DNA of 64,000 bases from an uncultured Bacteroidales bacterium. Its GTDB lineage: Bacteria; Bacteroidota; Bacteroidia; Bacteroidales; UBA932. The notes under the pieces are model-generated. The model was not told where the DNA came from, searched no databases, and saw only the letters and a list, made by a program, of their open reading frames with translations. A program made the position numbers and the translations under genes. This document shows positions 36,201 through 44,693 of this stretch, piece after piece. The DNA is taken from the NCBI GenBank assembly GCA_944326325.1, contig CALVDQ010000001.1, forward strand, positions 372,001 to 436,000, written 5' to 3'. The first letter of the stretch is position 1. Every line of letters starts with the position of its first letter.

Positions 36201-38573
36201 CTGGAGTATGTCCCGGACTACAGGGGCAATGTGATCATCGATTATTCCTCCGCAGGGTATGCCGGAGGCGGGGCCGCTATCCCGAATGTTCCGGTGAAGA
36301 TTATCCTGGAACCGTCTTCCGGTGATAGCGACGATACGGAAAGGATACAGAGGGCGGTCAACACCATTTCCAGGGCTCCGCTCGACAGCAGCGGATTCCG
36401 GGGAGCCCTGCTTCTGAAAGAAGGGACTTTCCGTATCAGCAGGCCGATAGTGATTGCCGCTGACGGCATTGTCATAAAGGGGGAAGGCGACGGAAGCGGA
36501 GACATCAGCTGGCCGAAGGAGCCGTTGGGACCGGACAACTGGTACGATTATTCCCGTCCGGAAACTCCGGAAAAAGGAGTGACCAAGGTCGTGGCTACGT
36601 GGGTGGCGGACTCGTACAGCAAGAACGAGGCGCTTTTCGACATCCGGGGCTCCCGTGCCGTGGATGCAGGTCCGGAGACTTCCATTATCGACCAGTATGT
36701 GCCGGCCGGAACCTTCAGCCTGAGGGTGGCTGATGCAGGTCTGTTCAGTCCAGGCGACAGGGTGGCCATTACCAGGAATGTTGGTCCGGCCTGGGCGCAT
36801 GACCTGAACATGGACGTGATCACCGAGGCCCCGGATGTCCTCTCGGCCAACCAGTGGGTTACTTCAGGCCGTCTTGAAAGTGCCTACAGGGATATTGTAC
36901 AGGAAAGGACTGTCAGGTCTGCGGATCCTGCATCCGGGACCGTGACGCTGGAGGAGGCGACAGCCGATCCTCTGGACATGAAATACGGGGTGTCTTCCAT
37001 CCGGGTCATTGATCCTGCGCCCCGTGTGCGGAACTGCGGCGTGGAAAACCTGCAGCTGATCTCGAGGTTCGACAAGGGCTCCACGGCAGAGAACCGGGCA
37101 TTCGATGTCACATACAAGTTCTATGACGATGAATACCATGCCCAGGTAGGCGTCCGCACCATGGATGCAGAAGATATATGGGTGAGGAATCTCGTGACCT
37201 ATCATATTGATGTGGCTGTGAATGTGTCATCCGGTACGCTCAGGGCTACGTTCCAGGACATTTTCTGCCTGGAGCCGGTCAGCGGCACGGGAGGGGAGCG
37301 CAGGTACAGCTTCACCAATTCCGGAGGGTCTTTCATCCTGAACCGGAGGAATTATGCAAGGTACACCCGACATGGTTTCATAGTTATGGGCAACGTGATG
37401 GGACCCAACGTCTTTCTCGACGACAGGAGTGACTGGCAGTTCGATGCCAACGAACCGCATCTCCGCTGGTCTTCCGGCGGCCTGTTCGACAATGTCAAGG
37501 GCCGCATCTATGTCCAGAACAGGTGGAGCAACGGCACAGCGCACGGCTGGGCCGGAGCCAACTATACTTTGTACAACAACGACGGCAAGTTCATCATAAG
37601 CCAGAACCAGCTGGCTCCGAACTATCTCCTCGGACAGGGGAATGCCGACGACCGTCTCCCGTTCGTGATGGATGCCGTGGATCCGGGCAATGTGCCTAAT
37701 TTCAAGGCTTACGAATACAGCGTGGGGCATCGTCTGGAGCCACGCAGCCTGTATCTGCAGCAGCTGCAGGACAGGCTCGGCGTCAGGGCGGTAGAGAACA
37801 CTCTTTGCGATACGGTACCTGCCCCGGTGGACAGTACGGCAGGTTTTCTTGATTCCTTTGCCTTCCTGGACGGGATCTATGCAGACGGGAAGCCTGTCGC
37901 CGGATTCGACAGGGAAGTCATGGAATACGAGTTGCCGATCGCCCTGGACTACGATTCCCTGCCGGAGGTGAGCGCCGTGGGGGAACCCGGTACGGAGGTG
38001 AAAGTCGCTGCGGACAGCAGCGGCGCCTGGATATACGTCACGGCCGCAGGTCAGATTCCCAGCAGGTATCATCTGAAGTTCGGCTTCATATCAAAATCAC
38101 CCGTGTCATCTGACGCGGGTGAAGAGAAGCTGGAGAACCTTGTGGACCGTGACGTCAGGACATCATGGTCCCGTTCCGGTTCTCCTTATGTACAGTTCTA
38201 TCTGGGCGATGCCCCTGTGACGGTGAAGTCCGTGTCGCTCGGCTATTGCCGGAATACCCAAAGCCGCCGTCAGTATTACTTCGATTTCTATGTCTCGGAT
38301 GACGGCTATTCCTGGACCAAGGTCAGGAAAGAGGACTGGACAGAAGACAATCTGGGCAACGGCCACATCATGGGCCGGCTTGTCTCTCCCGGCGTAGGCA
38401 ACTCGGAAGACGACTATGAGACTTTCGTCTTTCCCGATGGTATCAGGGCGCGTCTTCTGAGGGTCTGCATGTACGGCACAAGGATGGGGCAGGGTTCCAG
38501 CTCCACTACGGCGAATGCATACTGGAGCATCGACGTGGAGACTTCCGGGTCTACTCCCAGCTGTCGGTTCTGA
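33201..38573 (+). CDS. Giant exported protein: leucine-rich repeats, TIM barrel, discoidin-like, beta-helix, discoidin-like
   Basis: 1790 residues from the ATG at 33201, chosen because it starts a good signal peptide (SIVAGAAAFLLLSSAG). By eye the order is: BspA-like leucine-rich repeats (about 80-210); a xylose-isomerase-like TIM barrel (about 290-595) with RIGVQNHGDM and VGIVNDTGF metal-ligand motifs; a discoidin/F5-8-type sandwich (about 680-865); a linker; a right-handed beta-helix resembling pectate-lyase-like proteins (about 1060-1530, entering at DDTERIQRAVNTI); an Ig-like segment; and a C-terminal discoidin-like domain (about 1640-1790). An extracellular sugar-isomerase-type barrel joined to a possible lyase is unusual. 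It is transcribed away from the LacI gene and its last 23 bases overlap the opposing esterase gene. No single function can be given. Confidence 0.8.
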   Translation: MKMSIVAGAAAFLLLSSAGILASGVNSRENPAGKEGTLVIGQAFSPGGLEKEVRSSCGDGCGGVRVLEISAGTLSAEDCRFIRENMVSLEELTVDSEASFVDGTVPKGAFCGMESLRKIRICNAVTVGAKAFSLCSNLGYVEMSDVEHLAVQAFAQAKGTGDSALKTVRLPSLKSMEPRVFYYCTNLGDLYLSAPPEPQKPEGKEGLWFERVTGMLIHVPDREVYDRFMKAENCRTIDWSAYDFVADNGDSLPAPVLAAEYDDDSYMYLRDSLLPHFDRSDKDFSGGYYTGDFKLSLNLYTFNMNINAWLNGSGSAPHLSTLEAIEWAAKAGFDAVDVTCYYIPGYSNTSMPTLPEKEILAYARKIRKLCSRLGIEISGTGLQNNFADPSENRRRTDVERIKFWIKVAHEMGAPVIRIFSGTPPADIRREGWEKIARDRMAPHIREVADYAAEYYPDVRIGVQNHGDMLATANQVIKLLEWVGRDNVGIVNDTGFYREFLETDATSYCWYDDIAAVLPYSSNFQVKKKPAGAETSGLMDLNRIMTDMRKSPYRGYVPVELLWVSKDEGYPGRLDTPPFEETLDFAGKLRKAMEDTRQAPVEDVSAAAGSPVLGTDMDAGVITLLDRTRLCSLRDCLPETLKATDRDGMPRKETEYLADGDTVYMVSGGRTAAVTVKIKRYEITNWAAGIGRDRIKVSTYARGSDPENAFDGASTGTSGSGWTADRSQTTAGKETFWLSADLGESRELNSIGVAWGTAVGRLKQYLRDGLYTVSYTDDPEVWARLHDAAESGADGLEGYTIPQGWTELYTQDVDELPDANGNKLFIKEFEQPVRARYIMVSGDLSGRSVEIYELMAFQKVLKDGAAPDVRYPEYDVAEILPDFPGMYLKPGYPAVVEAGSAAPKWHIRAKKDIEFTVVLSGPDRRPVFSSGPVSLHCGGVFTLDPAAVCREEGTWRMDFRISSAGAAGPVYDSYFFTAVDSDLSGCSPDNPYPAVRLVDGRLEYVPDYRGNVIIDYSSAGYAGGGAAIPNVPVKIILEPSSGDSDDTERIQRAVNTISRAPLDSSGFRGALLLKEGTFRISRPIVIAADGIVIKGEGDGSGDISWPKEPLGPDNWYDYSRPETPEKGVTKVVATWVADSYSKNEALFDIRGSRAVDAGPETSIIDQYVPAGTFSLRVADAGLFSPGDRVAITRNVGPAWAHDLNMDVITEAPDVLSANQWVTSGRLESAYRDIVQERTVRSADPASGTVTLEEATADPLDMKYGVSSIRVIDPAPRVRNCGVENLQLISRFDKGSTAENRAFDVTYKFYDDEYHAQVGVRTMDAEDIWVRNLVTYHIDVAVNVSSGTLRATFQDIFCLEPVSGTGGERRYSFTNSGGSFILNRRNYARYTRHGFIVMGNVMGPNVFLDDRSDWQFDANEPHLRWSSGGLFDNVKGRIYVQNRWSNGTAHGWAGANYTLYNNDGKFIISQNQLAPNYLLGQGNADDRLPFVMDAVDPGNVPNFKAYEYSVGHRLEPRSLYLQQLQDRLGVRAVENTLCDTVPAPVDSTAGFLDSFAFLDGIYADGKPVAGFDREVMEYELPIALDYDSLPEVSAVGEPGTEVKVAADSSGAWIYVTAAGQIPSRYHLKFGFISKSPVSSDAGEEKLENLVDRDVRTSWSRSGSPYVQFYLGDAPVTVKSVSLGYCRNTQSRRQYYFDFYVSDDGYSWTKVRKEDWTEDNLGNGHIMGRLVSPGVGNSEDDYETFVFPDGIRARLLRVCMYGTRMGQGSSSTTANAYWSIDVETSGSTPSCRF

Positions 38574-39987
38574 ACGGACTCGCCGGGATGCCGGAGCAGT
38601 TGAACAATGTCGCTTCCGAGCAGTTCCTCATTCCGTAACGGACAGCGACAGGAGCCTTTACCTCAGGACTTGTCACCTCAATGAGGCTCCTGTCTCCGAG
38701 AACCCGTGCTGTGGCAGGATGGAAAACATGGTCTTCCCCGGCAAGTTCGAATCCCGGGAGGTCCTTGTTTATCGGGCTGAGCCCCATATTCCCGACATCG
38801 AATTTTACTCGGGCCTTGTTTCCCGTGAACTCCACGCTCTTGAAGACAGGCGGATTCGGGTCGATTCCCTTTATTCCGTAGTCGTTCACAAGGGCGAGGT
38901 AGCCGAGCCTGTCCCCGACCGTTTTCTTGTCGGCCGGATGGATGCAGTCACAATCTCCGCTATCGTGCGTGGCGGCCATCCCGCTGTGCGGAATTTCGGC
39001 CAGGGTCTGTGCCTGTGCCCACATCATATAGCCAGCAGCCCTGCTTTGCGGGTTCCCATAGCTAAAGGGAGCTATCTGTGTGAAATAGAACGGCATATCC
39101 TCGTTCCCCCATTGTTCGCGGAGCATCTTGGCGAAGGCCGGCTGGAGCCTCCGGTACTGCTCGAAACGGTCTTTGTTGTCGCATCCCTGGTACCAGATGA
39201 AGCCTTTTGCAGTGAACGGTATTACAGTGTGCAACATTCCGTTGTAAAGCACGCCTGGTACCTTGTGCGGGTTCTTTTCCCGGAATTTGCCGGTCTCATA
39301 GCTGCTCATATCGAATTCTCCGGCGAATCCGCTTGCAATCACGTCCTTGTCCATCCATGCCTCTATAGGGGTGCCTCCCCAGGAAACATTTATGATTCCG
39401 ACAGGGACGCGGAGAGTCTTGTAGAGCCTTTGAGCGAAGAAATAGGCCGTAGCGCTGGCTTCTGCCACCCCTTCAGGGGTATGCTCGTACCACGTTGCCG
39501 GACAATCGAACTCTTCTTCCAGGGACTTGATCCTTTTAAGGTTGCATGACCTGATCGGAATCTCAGGCCTGGCGCTGCATATATATTCTGCAGAATTTTC
39601 GACCGGTTGTCCTGTGAATCCTTTCATCGGCATTTCCATGTTTGACTGTCCGGAGCAGATCCAGACTTCGCCAAGAAGTACGTTCTTTATGTCCACCCTG
39701 TCTTTCCCGGAAGTGATGGCTATTTCGTATGGTCCTCCGGCGGAAACCGTACTGACCTTCACGGACCAGTTCCCGTCTTTTCCGGCAGTGGCTACGGCCT
39801 TGTCGGAAGACCAGGATGGAGAAATGACAACCTTGTCTCCGGGATCGGCTTTCCCCCAGAAGGCGACATCAGTGTTCTGTTGTAGTACCATGTTGTCCGA
39901 GAATACGCTCGGAAGCCTGATCTCTGCACCGAGATCCGTAATCGGGCCTGCAAGCAGCAGGCAGAGTAATAATGCTTTTATCTTCAT
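38551..39987 (-). CDS. Sialate O-acetylesterase-like SGNH hydrolase
   Basis: 478 residues with a signal peptide (about 1-21), so exported. An Ig-like N-terminal sandwich (about 24-100, LPSVFSDNMVLQQN) leads into the SASA/DUF303 SGNH domain. GQSNMEMPM at about 115 carries the nucleophile Ser, and a late Asp-x-x-His, DCIHPADK, completes the triad. Characterised relatives remove acetyl groups from sialic acid, but many in glycan loci act on xylans or other acetylated sugars. It is the last gene of the minus-strand operon after fecR, 57 bases away. Its 3' end overlaps the convergent 33201 gene by 23 bases. Confidence 0.9.
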   Translation of the reverse strand: MKIKALLLCLLLAGPITDLGAEIRLPSVFSDNMVLQQNTDVAFWGKADPGDKVVISPSWSSDKAVATAGKDGNWSVKVSTVSAGGPYEIAITSGKDRVDIKNVLLGEVWICSGQSNMEMPMKGFTGQPVENSAEYICSARPEIPIRSCNLKRIKSLEEEFDCPATWYEHTPEGVAEASATAYFFAQRLYKTLRVPVGIINVSWGGTPIEAWMDKDVIASGFAGEFDMSSYETGKFREKNPHKVPGVLYNGMLHTVIPFTAKGFIWYQGCDNKDRFEQYRRLQPAFAKMLREQWGNEDMPFYFTQIAPFSYGNPQSRAAGYMMWAQAQTLAEIPHSGMAATHDSGDCDCIHPADKKTVGDRLGYLALVNDYGIKGIDPNPPVFKSVEFTGNKARVKFDVGNMGLSPINKDLPGFELAGEDHVFHPATARVLGDRSLIEVTSPEVKAPVAVRYGMRNCSEATLFNCSGIPASPFRTDSWE

Positions 39988-40044
39988 TTTATAAAATAGA
40001 TTGGTTATTGTTTCCAGTATCGTCCCGCAGGCGGCTCCTCAATC

Positions 40045-41037
40045 TCAATAGATGATGTACTTTCCGTTTTCCTGCCTGTAGTGCAGCCCGGTGGAGAAGC
40101 AGATGGATTCCAGCACGGACTCTATGGACTTGTTGTCGTGCGTACCGGAGAGCCTCGCTCCCGACGTAGTGTCCCGCAGCTCGATGTCGCAGGAGTAGTA
40201 CCTGCGGAGCATCCTGATGGCCTCCGGCAATGTCTGCTGCCTGAAGACCAGGCTCCCCTTCATCCAGGACAGGGACTTTTCCGTATTCACGCTGTGCTTC
40301 GACGCGGAACTGCCGGAGGTGCTAATGACAATCTCCTCATCCGGGAGCAGGTTCATTATGATGTCGTCATTCCCGTAGGATACACCGACCTTCCCCGAGC
40401 GCACCGTCACGGAGTTCCAGTCGTCGTCCGGATAGGCCTTGACATTGAAGGAGGTACCCTTGACGGTTACATCCAGCTCACGCGCGTGAATGCGGAACGG
40501 GCAGCCGGCATCGGCCGTGACATCGAAAAACGCCTCCCCGTCGAGCCAGACATCCCGGGTCTCCTTGCCGTACCTGGCGTTGTATTTCAGGGTACTGGCT
40601 ACGTTCAGGGTCACTGCGGTCCCGTCCGGAAGGGTTATTTCCCTTATCTCCCCTGGTGCCGTGGCCATGGTCTCGTAGGAGGCGAGCTGCCTTTCTATCC
40701 TGTCCCTGACCACCTGCCTCGTGATGAAGAATCCTCCAGTCAGGACTATGACGACAGTCGCGGCGACCGCCACAGCCCTGCCGGCATGCACCCGCCTGGT
40801 CCGGCTTTTCCTTTTTCCTATCAGTTTCAGGGCTTCCTTCCTGTATATCTCGTAGGCCCTGCTGTCTACATCCTCCACGGGTTCCCGGAGCCAGTATTCC
40901 CTTGCTGCGTCATCGAATTCGTCGAAGGTTCCGGTCCTGTCCCTCATTATCGCGAGGAACATCTTCAGTTCCTCAACAGTGCAGGTGTGGTTGATATACT
41001 TTACAACCAGCTCCTTTGTCAATTCTTTCCCGTCCAT
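40045..41037 (-). CDS. FecR family anti-sigma factor
   Basis: 330 residues: cytoplasmic sigma-binding segment (about 1-80), one transmembrane helix at about 88-107 (VAVAATVVIVLTGGFFI), periplasmic FecR domain (about 125-225, VKGTSFNVKAY) and a DUF4974-type C-terminus (about 255-330, ending GKYIIY). It follows the ECF sigma gene by four bases, the classical pair. Together they should sense substrate bound by the STN-bearing SusC at 44694 and activate this locus. It is cotranscribed with GH31 and the esterase. Confidence 0.94.
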   Translation of the reverse strand: MDGKELTKELVVKYINHTCTVEELKMFLAIMRDRTGTFDEFDDAAREYWLREPVEDVDSRAYEIYRKEALKLIGKRKSRTRRVHAGRAVAVAATVVIVLTGGFFITRQVVRDRIERQLASYETMATAPGEIREITLPDGTAVTLNVASTLKYNARYGKETRDVWLDGEAFFDVTADAGCPFRIHARELDVTVKGTSFNVKAYPDDDWNSVTVRSGKVGVSYGNDDIIMNLLPDEEIVISTSGSSASKHSVNTEKSLSWMKGSLVFRQQTLPEAIRMLRRYYSCDIELRDTTSGARLSGTHDNKSIESVLESICFSTGLHYRQENGKYIIY

Positions 41038-41041
41038 GGTG

Positions 41042-41638
41042 TCAATGCAGGTTGAAAAAAATCAATAACAGAGGGAATATGATGTCGGAATGTTTCGATA
41101 CATAGTCCTTGATGGACTTCAGGGAATCCGACATATATTCCTGTATGGTATATACGGACAGCCCGAGACGTTCTGCTATCTCCTTGTGTGTCATGTTGCC
41201 GTTCCTGCTCATGCAGAAGACCTGCCGCTGCCGCGGGGAGAGCCGGAGGATAGCCTGCCGCAGGAGTGCGAAGTAGTCTTTCTCCAGCAACTCCTCCCCG
41301 CATTCCGGCTCGTATTCCGGACTGTCAGAGTAGGCCTGGATATATTTCCTGCTGAGGGTCTCCGACCTTGCCACATGCCGCAGGTAGTTCAGGACCTTGT
41401 TCCTGGCTATCGTGTACAGGTAGGAGGAGAATGACTTTTCCTGGTCGAGAAGCTCGCGGTTCTCCCATATCTTCATGAAGATGTCCTGGGCATAGTTCTC
41501 GGCCAGGTCGTACGATTCAAGGAACCGGCTGCAGAAATTGCACAGCTTTTTCCAGTAGCACGCATACAGCTCGCAGAAGGCTTCTTCATCTCCTGCCGCG
41601 AGTTGCTTTACCAGTTCGTTGTCGGGTCTGCGGATCAT
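41042..41638 (-). CDS. ECF RNA polymerase sigma-70 factor
   Basis: 198 residues from the ATG at 41638 (MIRRPDNELVKQ); the frame is open further upstream but that part lies inside the GH31 gene in another frame. Region 2 includes YDLAENYAQDIFMKIWENRE (core binding and -10 recognition), and region 4 includes LSPRQRQVFCMSRNG with a helix-turn-helix MTHKEIAERLGLSVYTI. Size and order are those of Bacteroidetes ECF sigma factors paired with FecR. It begins 10 bases after the GH31 stop, so the regulator is transcribed from the promoter of the enzyme gene. That could create positive feedback if the same promoter is sigma-dependent. Confidence 0.94.
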   Translation of the reverse strand: MIRRPDNELVKQLAAGDEEAFCELYACYWKKLCNFCSRFLESYDLAENYAQDIFMKIWENRELLDQEKSFSSYLYTIARNKVLNYLRHVARSETLSRKYIQAYSDSPEYEPECGEELLEKDYFALLRQAILRLSPRQRQVFCMSRNGNMTHKEIAERLGLSVYTIQEYMSDSLKSIKDYVSKHSDIIFPLLLIFFNLH

Positions 41639-41648
41639 GTCCCACTCC

Positions 41649-44429
41649 TCAATGTGTGCCAGGGGTGTTGCCACCGTTCCCGGTCTGCCTGCCGAATACC
41701 GTCTGTGCAGCCAGCTTTTCCTTGAAGGTGTCCGGGAGCCTGTCATAGCTGCCGAACTTGCTTTCCATGGCCCGGACATCCATGTTCCGGAGCATCTCGT
41801 CGGCTTTCCCCGGATCTTCGGTGATGTAGCTGCCGCACTGGGCTATGCCGAGGAACTCCACAGGAAGCTGCATCCCGTGCATGACATACTGCTCGACCAT
41901 CAGCTTGGTCTCCGGAGTAAGGGCCATCATCCTCCTGATGAGACCTTTCGCCCCGGACTGGTACAGTTCGGAGCTGCCGTCGAAAAGGCATTTCACGGTC
42001 AGTGTTTCGTCTGCAGGGGCAGTGGCTGTATAGATTGTGGCCGTGAGGTCGTCCCCGTCATATCCCCAGACGGTCCTTCCGTCTTCGGAATCGAATTCCG
42101 CAAACCTCGAGTAAGGCACCTCCTCCCCGTTCACGAACACTTTCTCCGGGACACGGAAGCCGTCGAGCATTATGCTTACTTTCCTTTCGTCGAGCATCCC
42201 CTTGAAGAAACCTTCTTTCGGCAGCACCGTCAGCTCGAGGGAGCCGGCATCCGACTTCCTGGTTATCCGGGTAAAGGCGTATTCGGTGCCGTATGCCTGG
42301 GTGGAGCCGTCGTCTTCATAGACTTCCGTGCTGCTTTCCCCGGTCCCGGGAACCACGAGGAGCCTCAGTTCCGGGTCCTGCCCCTGGAGGTTGGATATCC
42401 CGGCCCCGGCCATAGGTATCACCGCACCTGCCTTCACGAAGTAAGGGTTCTCGTTTATGGTGTACAGGAGCTCGTGCTCCGTCCCTCCCTTGTACATGAT
42501 ACCGGTGGAGACATCGTACCAGTCGCTGCCTTCAGGGAACCACATCGTCCTCTTTGCCAGGCCGGTGACCGAGTCCGCAGGCTCGCATACCGTGGTGGCG
42601 AGGATGTCGTCGCCGAACATGAATTCCTGGGTCCGGACGTATGCCTCGTCGTCTTCAGGCCAGTCGTAGTACAGAGGCCTGCATATGGAGATGCCAGTGT
42701 CGTATGCCTGCCTTGCCGCGGTGTAGATGTACGGGGTGAGGTCATACCTGAGCCTTATGGCAGCACGCATGGCGTCGAAGTGGTCAGGGAATACCCAGAA
42801 CCTCTTTTCCATGGACATGTCCTTGGTGGAGTGGGTCTTGTATATAGGTGTGAACACCCCGGACTGGAGCCAGCGCGTATAAAGCTCGGGATCGGTGCTG
42901 TGCACTCCGGAAGGCTGCTGGTGCCCGCCTATGTCATGTCCCCAGTAGCCGTAGCATACATTCGATGCGGTGGCCGTGAAGTAAGGGAGATACCCGAGCA
43001 CCTTCCATGTCGCGAAGGTGTCCCCGGAGAAGCCTACCTGATAGCGGTGGCTGCCTATGCCTCCCCAGCGGTGGTAGATCATCGGTCTCGGGGCATAGAC
43101 GCCCTGGGATTCGGTCTGGCGTATCTTGTCATGAAAGAAGGCATAGTTGAGCCAGAACGTATTGCTGAGCCCCGGAGTGTAGTGGCTGTCCTTCCACTGT
43201 TGCCAGTCGAGCCACCAGAAGTCGACCCCCATGTTTTCCAGGGGCCGTATGACGGAATTGAAATAGGCGTCCGTCCACTCTATCTGGTCTATCCTGAACG
43301 GGACAGGGACCTTGCCTCCGTCTTCCTTGAGGTATCCTTCCGGACCGTCATAGTCCGATGTGCGGGACAGATAGTCCTTCACGAACCTGTCGTAAGGCTC
43401 CTCGTAGGGCTGTATGCCGTTGCAGAAATGCAGGTTCAGGGAGGTCTTTATGTCCATCCGGTGCAGTTCTTCCAGAAAATTCCCCGGATTCGGGAAAAAT
43501 TCCTTTTTCCAGGTATATCCCGTCCAGCCGATGGTCTCTCCGAATTCGTCCAGGCCCGGCCTTCCTCCCGGCGTTCTCGGAGGGGTGGCGGCCTTGAGTT
43601 CGGACCATGTCTCATGCCAGTCCATGTCGATGATCATGACATCAATAGGAATGTTGAAGTCCTTGAAGTGTCTGGCGAGGTCGATGAGCTCGAAATCCGA
43701 GTATTGCCAGTAGCGGCACCACCAGTAGCCGAATGTGTATTTCGGAGGGAGAGGTATCTTTCCGGATATTTTCGTGAAGTCCCCGAGCGCGGCCTTGTAG
43801 TCGTGGCCGTAGCCGAAGAAATAGAGGTCCTGCCTGTCTGTGCTGTCCCTGCTCTCCACCCAGTTCTTCCAGTCGCTGTCCACCGGGACGAACACGTGCC
43901 TGCCGCTCTCGTCTATCACGGCCCAGCCGTCCTTCGAGATTATGCCCGGGTCGTACGGGTCGATGACGGTCTCTCCGTCGCACCTGTCCAGGGTCCTGGC
44001 AGTACCGAGGAGATTCCCGGAGGCGTCTGCCCCGGGATACCATTTCACCTTCTCCTTTCCGTCCCTTCCCGTCCTGAACGTGATGGAAAGGTTGTCTCCG
44101 GAGAATTTTCCGTTCCCGCGGTATTTCAGTGTGAGGTATTCTGTCTGTACTGTGACGGAGCCGGCGGATTTCCTTACGTCGAATTCAGGTACCTCGAGCT
44201 TCCTGTTCACTATCCCGAGAGTGGCCCTGTCTTCGAACCTGGCGTCGGCGGACCATTCCATCCTTATCAGTCTCGGTGTAAGGACGGTGAATCTCGCGTT
44301 GCCGTATACAACACAGGCTCCTGGGGATGCTACCGGGTCATATTGTGCCGTCTCCGGTGTCTCGGCTGAAGCATGCTCCTGCCACAGCACGGAGATGCAC
44401 ATTATGGATAAAAGGATGAATCTCTTCAT
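41649..44429 (-). CDS. Glycoside hydrolase family 31, exported
   Basis: 926 residues from the ATG at 44429, which gives a signal peptide (KRFILLSIMCISVLW); the frame opens 11 codons earlier. GH31 marks: an N-terminal beta-sandwich, IDVMIIDMDWHETW at the barrel start, a nucleophile region DFWWLDWQQW, an acid/base region YWGHDIGGHQ, and SGVFTPIYKTHS. The nucleophile segment is LDWQQ and not the common DMNEP, so the enzyme belongs to a less common branch and may not be a standard alpha-glucosidase; alpha-xylosidase, alpha-galactosidase and transglycosidase activities all occur in the family. The region after the barrel (about 640-926) holds C-terminal sandwiches and a divergent tail. It is first in the operon with sigma, FecR and esterase. 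Confidence 0.93.
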   Translation of the reverse strand: MKRFILLSIMCISVLWQEHASAETPETAQYDPVASPGACVVYGNARFTVLTPRLIRMEWSADARFEDRATLGIVNRKLEVPEFDVRKSAGSVTVQTEYLTLKYRGNGKFSGDNLSITFRTGRDGKEKVKWYPGADASGNLLGTARTLDRCDGETVIDPYDPGIISKDGWAVIDESGRHVFVPVDSDWKNWVESRDSTDRQDLYFFGYGHDYKAALGDFTKISGKIPLPPKYTFGYWWCRYWQYSDFELIDLARHFKDFNIPIDVMIIDMDWHETWSELKAATPPRTPGGRPGLDEFGETIGWTGYTWKKEFFPNPGNFLEELHRMDIKTSLNLHFCNGIQPYEEPYDRFVKDYLSRTSDYDGPEGYLKEDGGKVPVPFRIDQIEWTDAYFNSVIRPLENMGVDFWWLDWQQWKDSHYTPGLSNTFWLNYAFFHDKIRQTESQGVYAPRPMIYHRWGGIGSHRYQVGFSGDTFATWKVLGYLPYFTATASNVCYGYWGHDIGGHQQPSGVHSTDPELYTRWLQSGVFTPIYKTHSTKDMSMEKRFWVFPDHFDAMRAAIRLRYDLTPYIYTAARQAYDTGISICRPLYYDWPEDDEAYVRTQEFMFGDDILATTVCEPADSVTGLAKRTMWFPEGSDWYDVSTGIMYKGGTEHELLYTINENPYFVKAGAVIPMAGAGISNLQGQDPELRLLVVPGTGESSTEVYEDDGSTQAYGTEYAFTRITRKSDAGSLELTVLPKEGFFKGMLDERKVSIMLDGFRVPEKVFVNGEEVPYSRFAEFDSEDGRTVWGYDGDDLTATIYTATAPADETLTVKCLFDGSSELYQSGAKGLIRRMMALTPETKLMVEQYVMHGMQLPVEFLGIAQCGSYITEDPGKADEMLRNMDVRAMESKFGSYDRLPDTFKEKLAAQTVFGRQTGNGGNTPGTH

Positions 44430-44496
44430 ATTTGGGGTTTTTGATATCTGTAGCGAAAACAACCGGAATGCACATCTGTGCCTGAAGACATCTCCA

Positions 44497-44526
44497 CAAA
44501 TGTATGAATTGTTTTCCGAAAAGCAA
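44497..44526 (-). promoter_or_regulatory. Predicted promoter of the GH31-sigma-FecR-esterase operon
   Basis: Minus strand: TTG at 44526-44524, 19-base spacer, TACATTTG at 44504-44497, a full match to the housekeeping Bacteroidetes form. The predicted start near 44490 leaves a leader of about 60 bases. A housekeeping promoter here would give basal sigma factor supply. Confidence 0.65.
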
Positions 44527-44643
44527 GCACGAAAAGGACAAAAATGGATTTAACAAAATTTTTACATTTTCCTACCCCCAGAACCGGTCCCGGCGGGTGT
44601 AATAATTATATCACGAAAACTGATGACAACCGGAAGACACCTT

Positions 44644-44675
44644 ATTGTTTATTTACTAAATTGTTTATTAACTAA
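44644..44675 (+). repeat. Tandem 16-base direct repeat before the third susC
   Basis: ATTGTTTATTTACTAA (44644-44659) is followed directly by ATTGTTTATTAACTAA (44660-44675), one difference in 16. It ends 18 bases before the susC ATG at 44694. No TAnnTTTG box was found for this gene, so the repeat may be part of a sigma-specific promoter or an activator site, or may affect translation of the leader. Confidence 0.7.
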
Positions 44676-44693
44676 CCATTATGTTCTAACAAC

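Noticed and set aside
41619..44369. Open frame of about 916 codons on the plus strand, opposite GH31
   Set aside because: It is the mirror of the GH31 gene, which has complete family motifs. Long antisense frames are common here because of G+C-rich third codon positions, and its predicted protein shows no family features.
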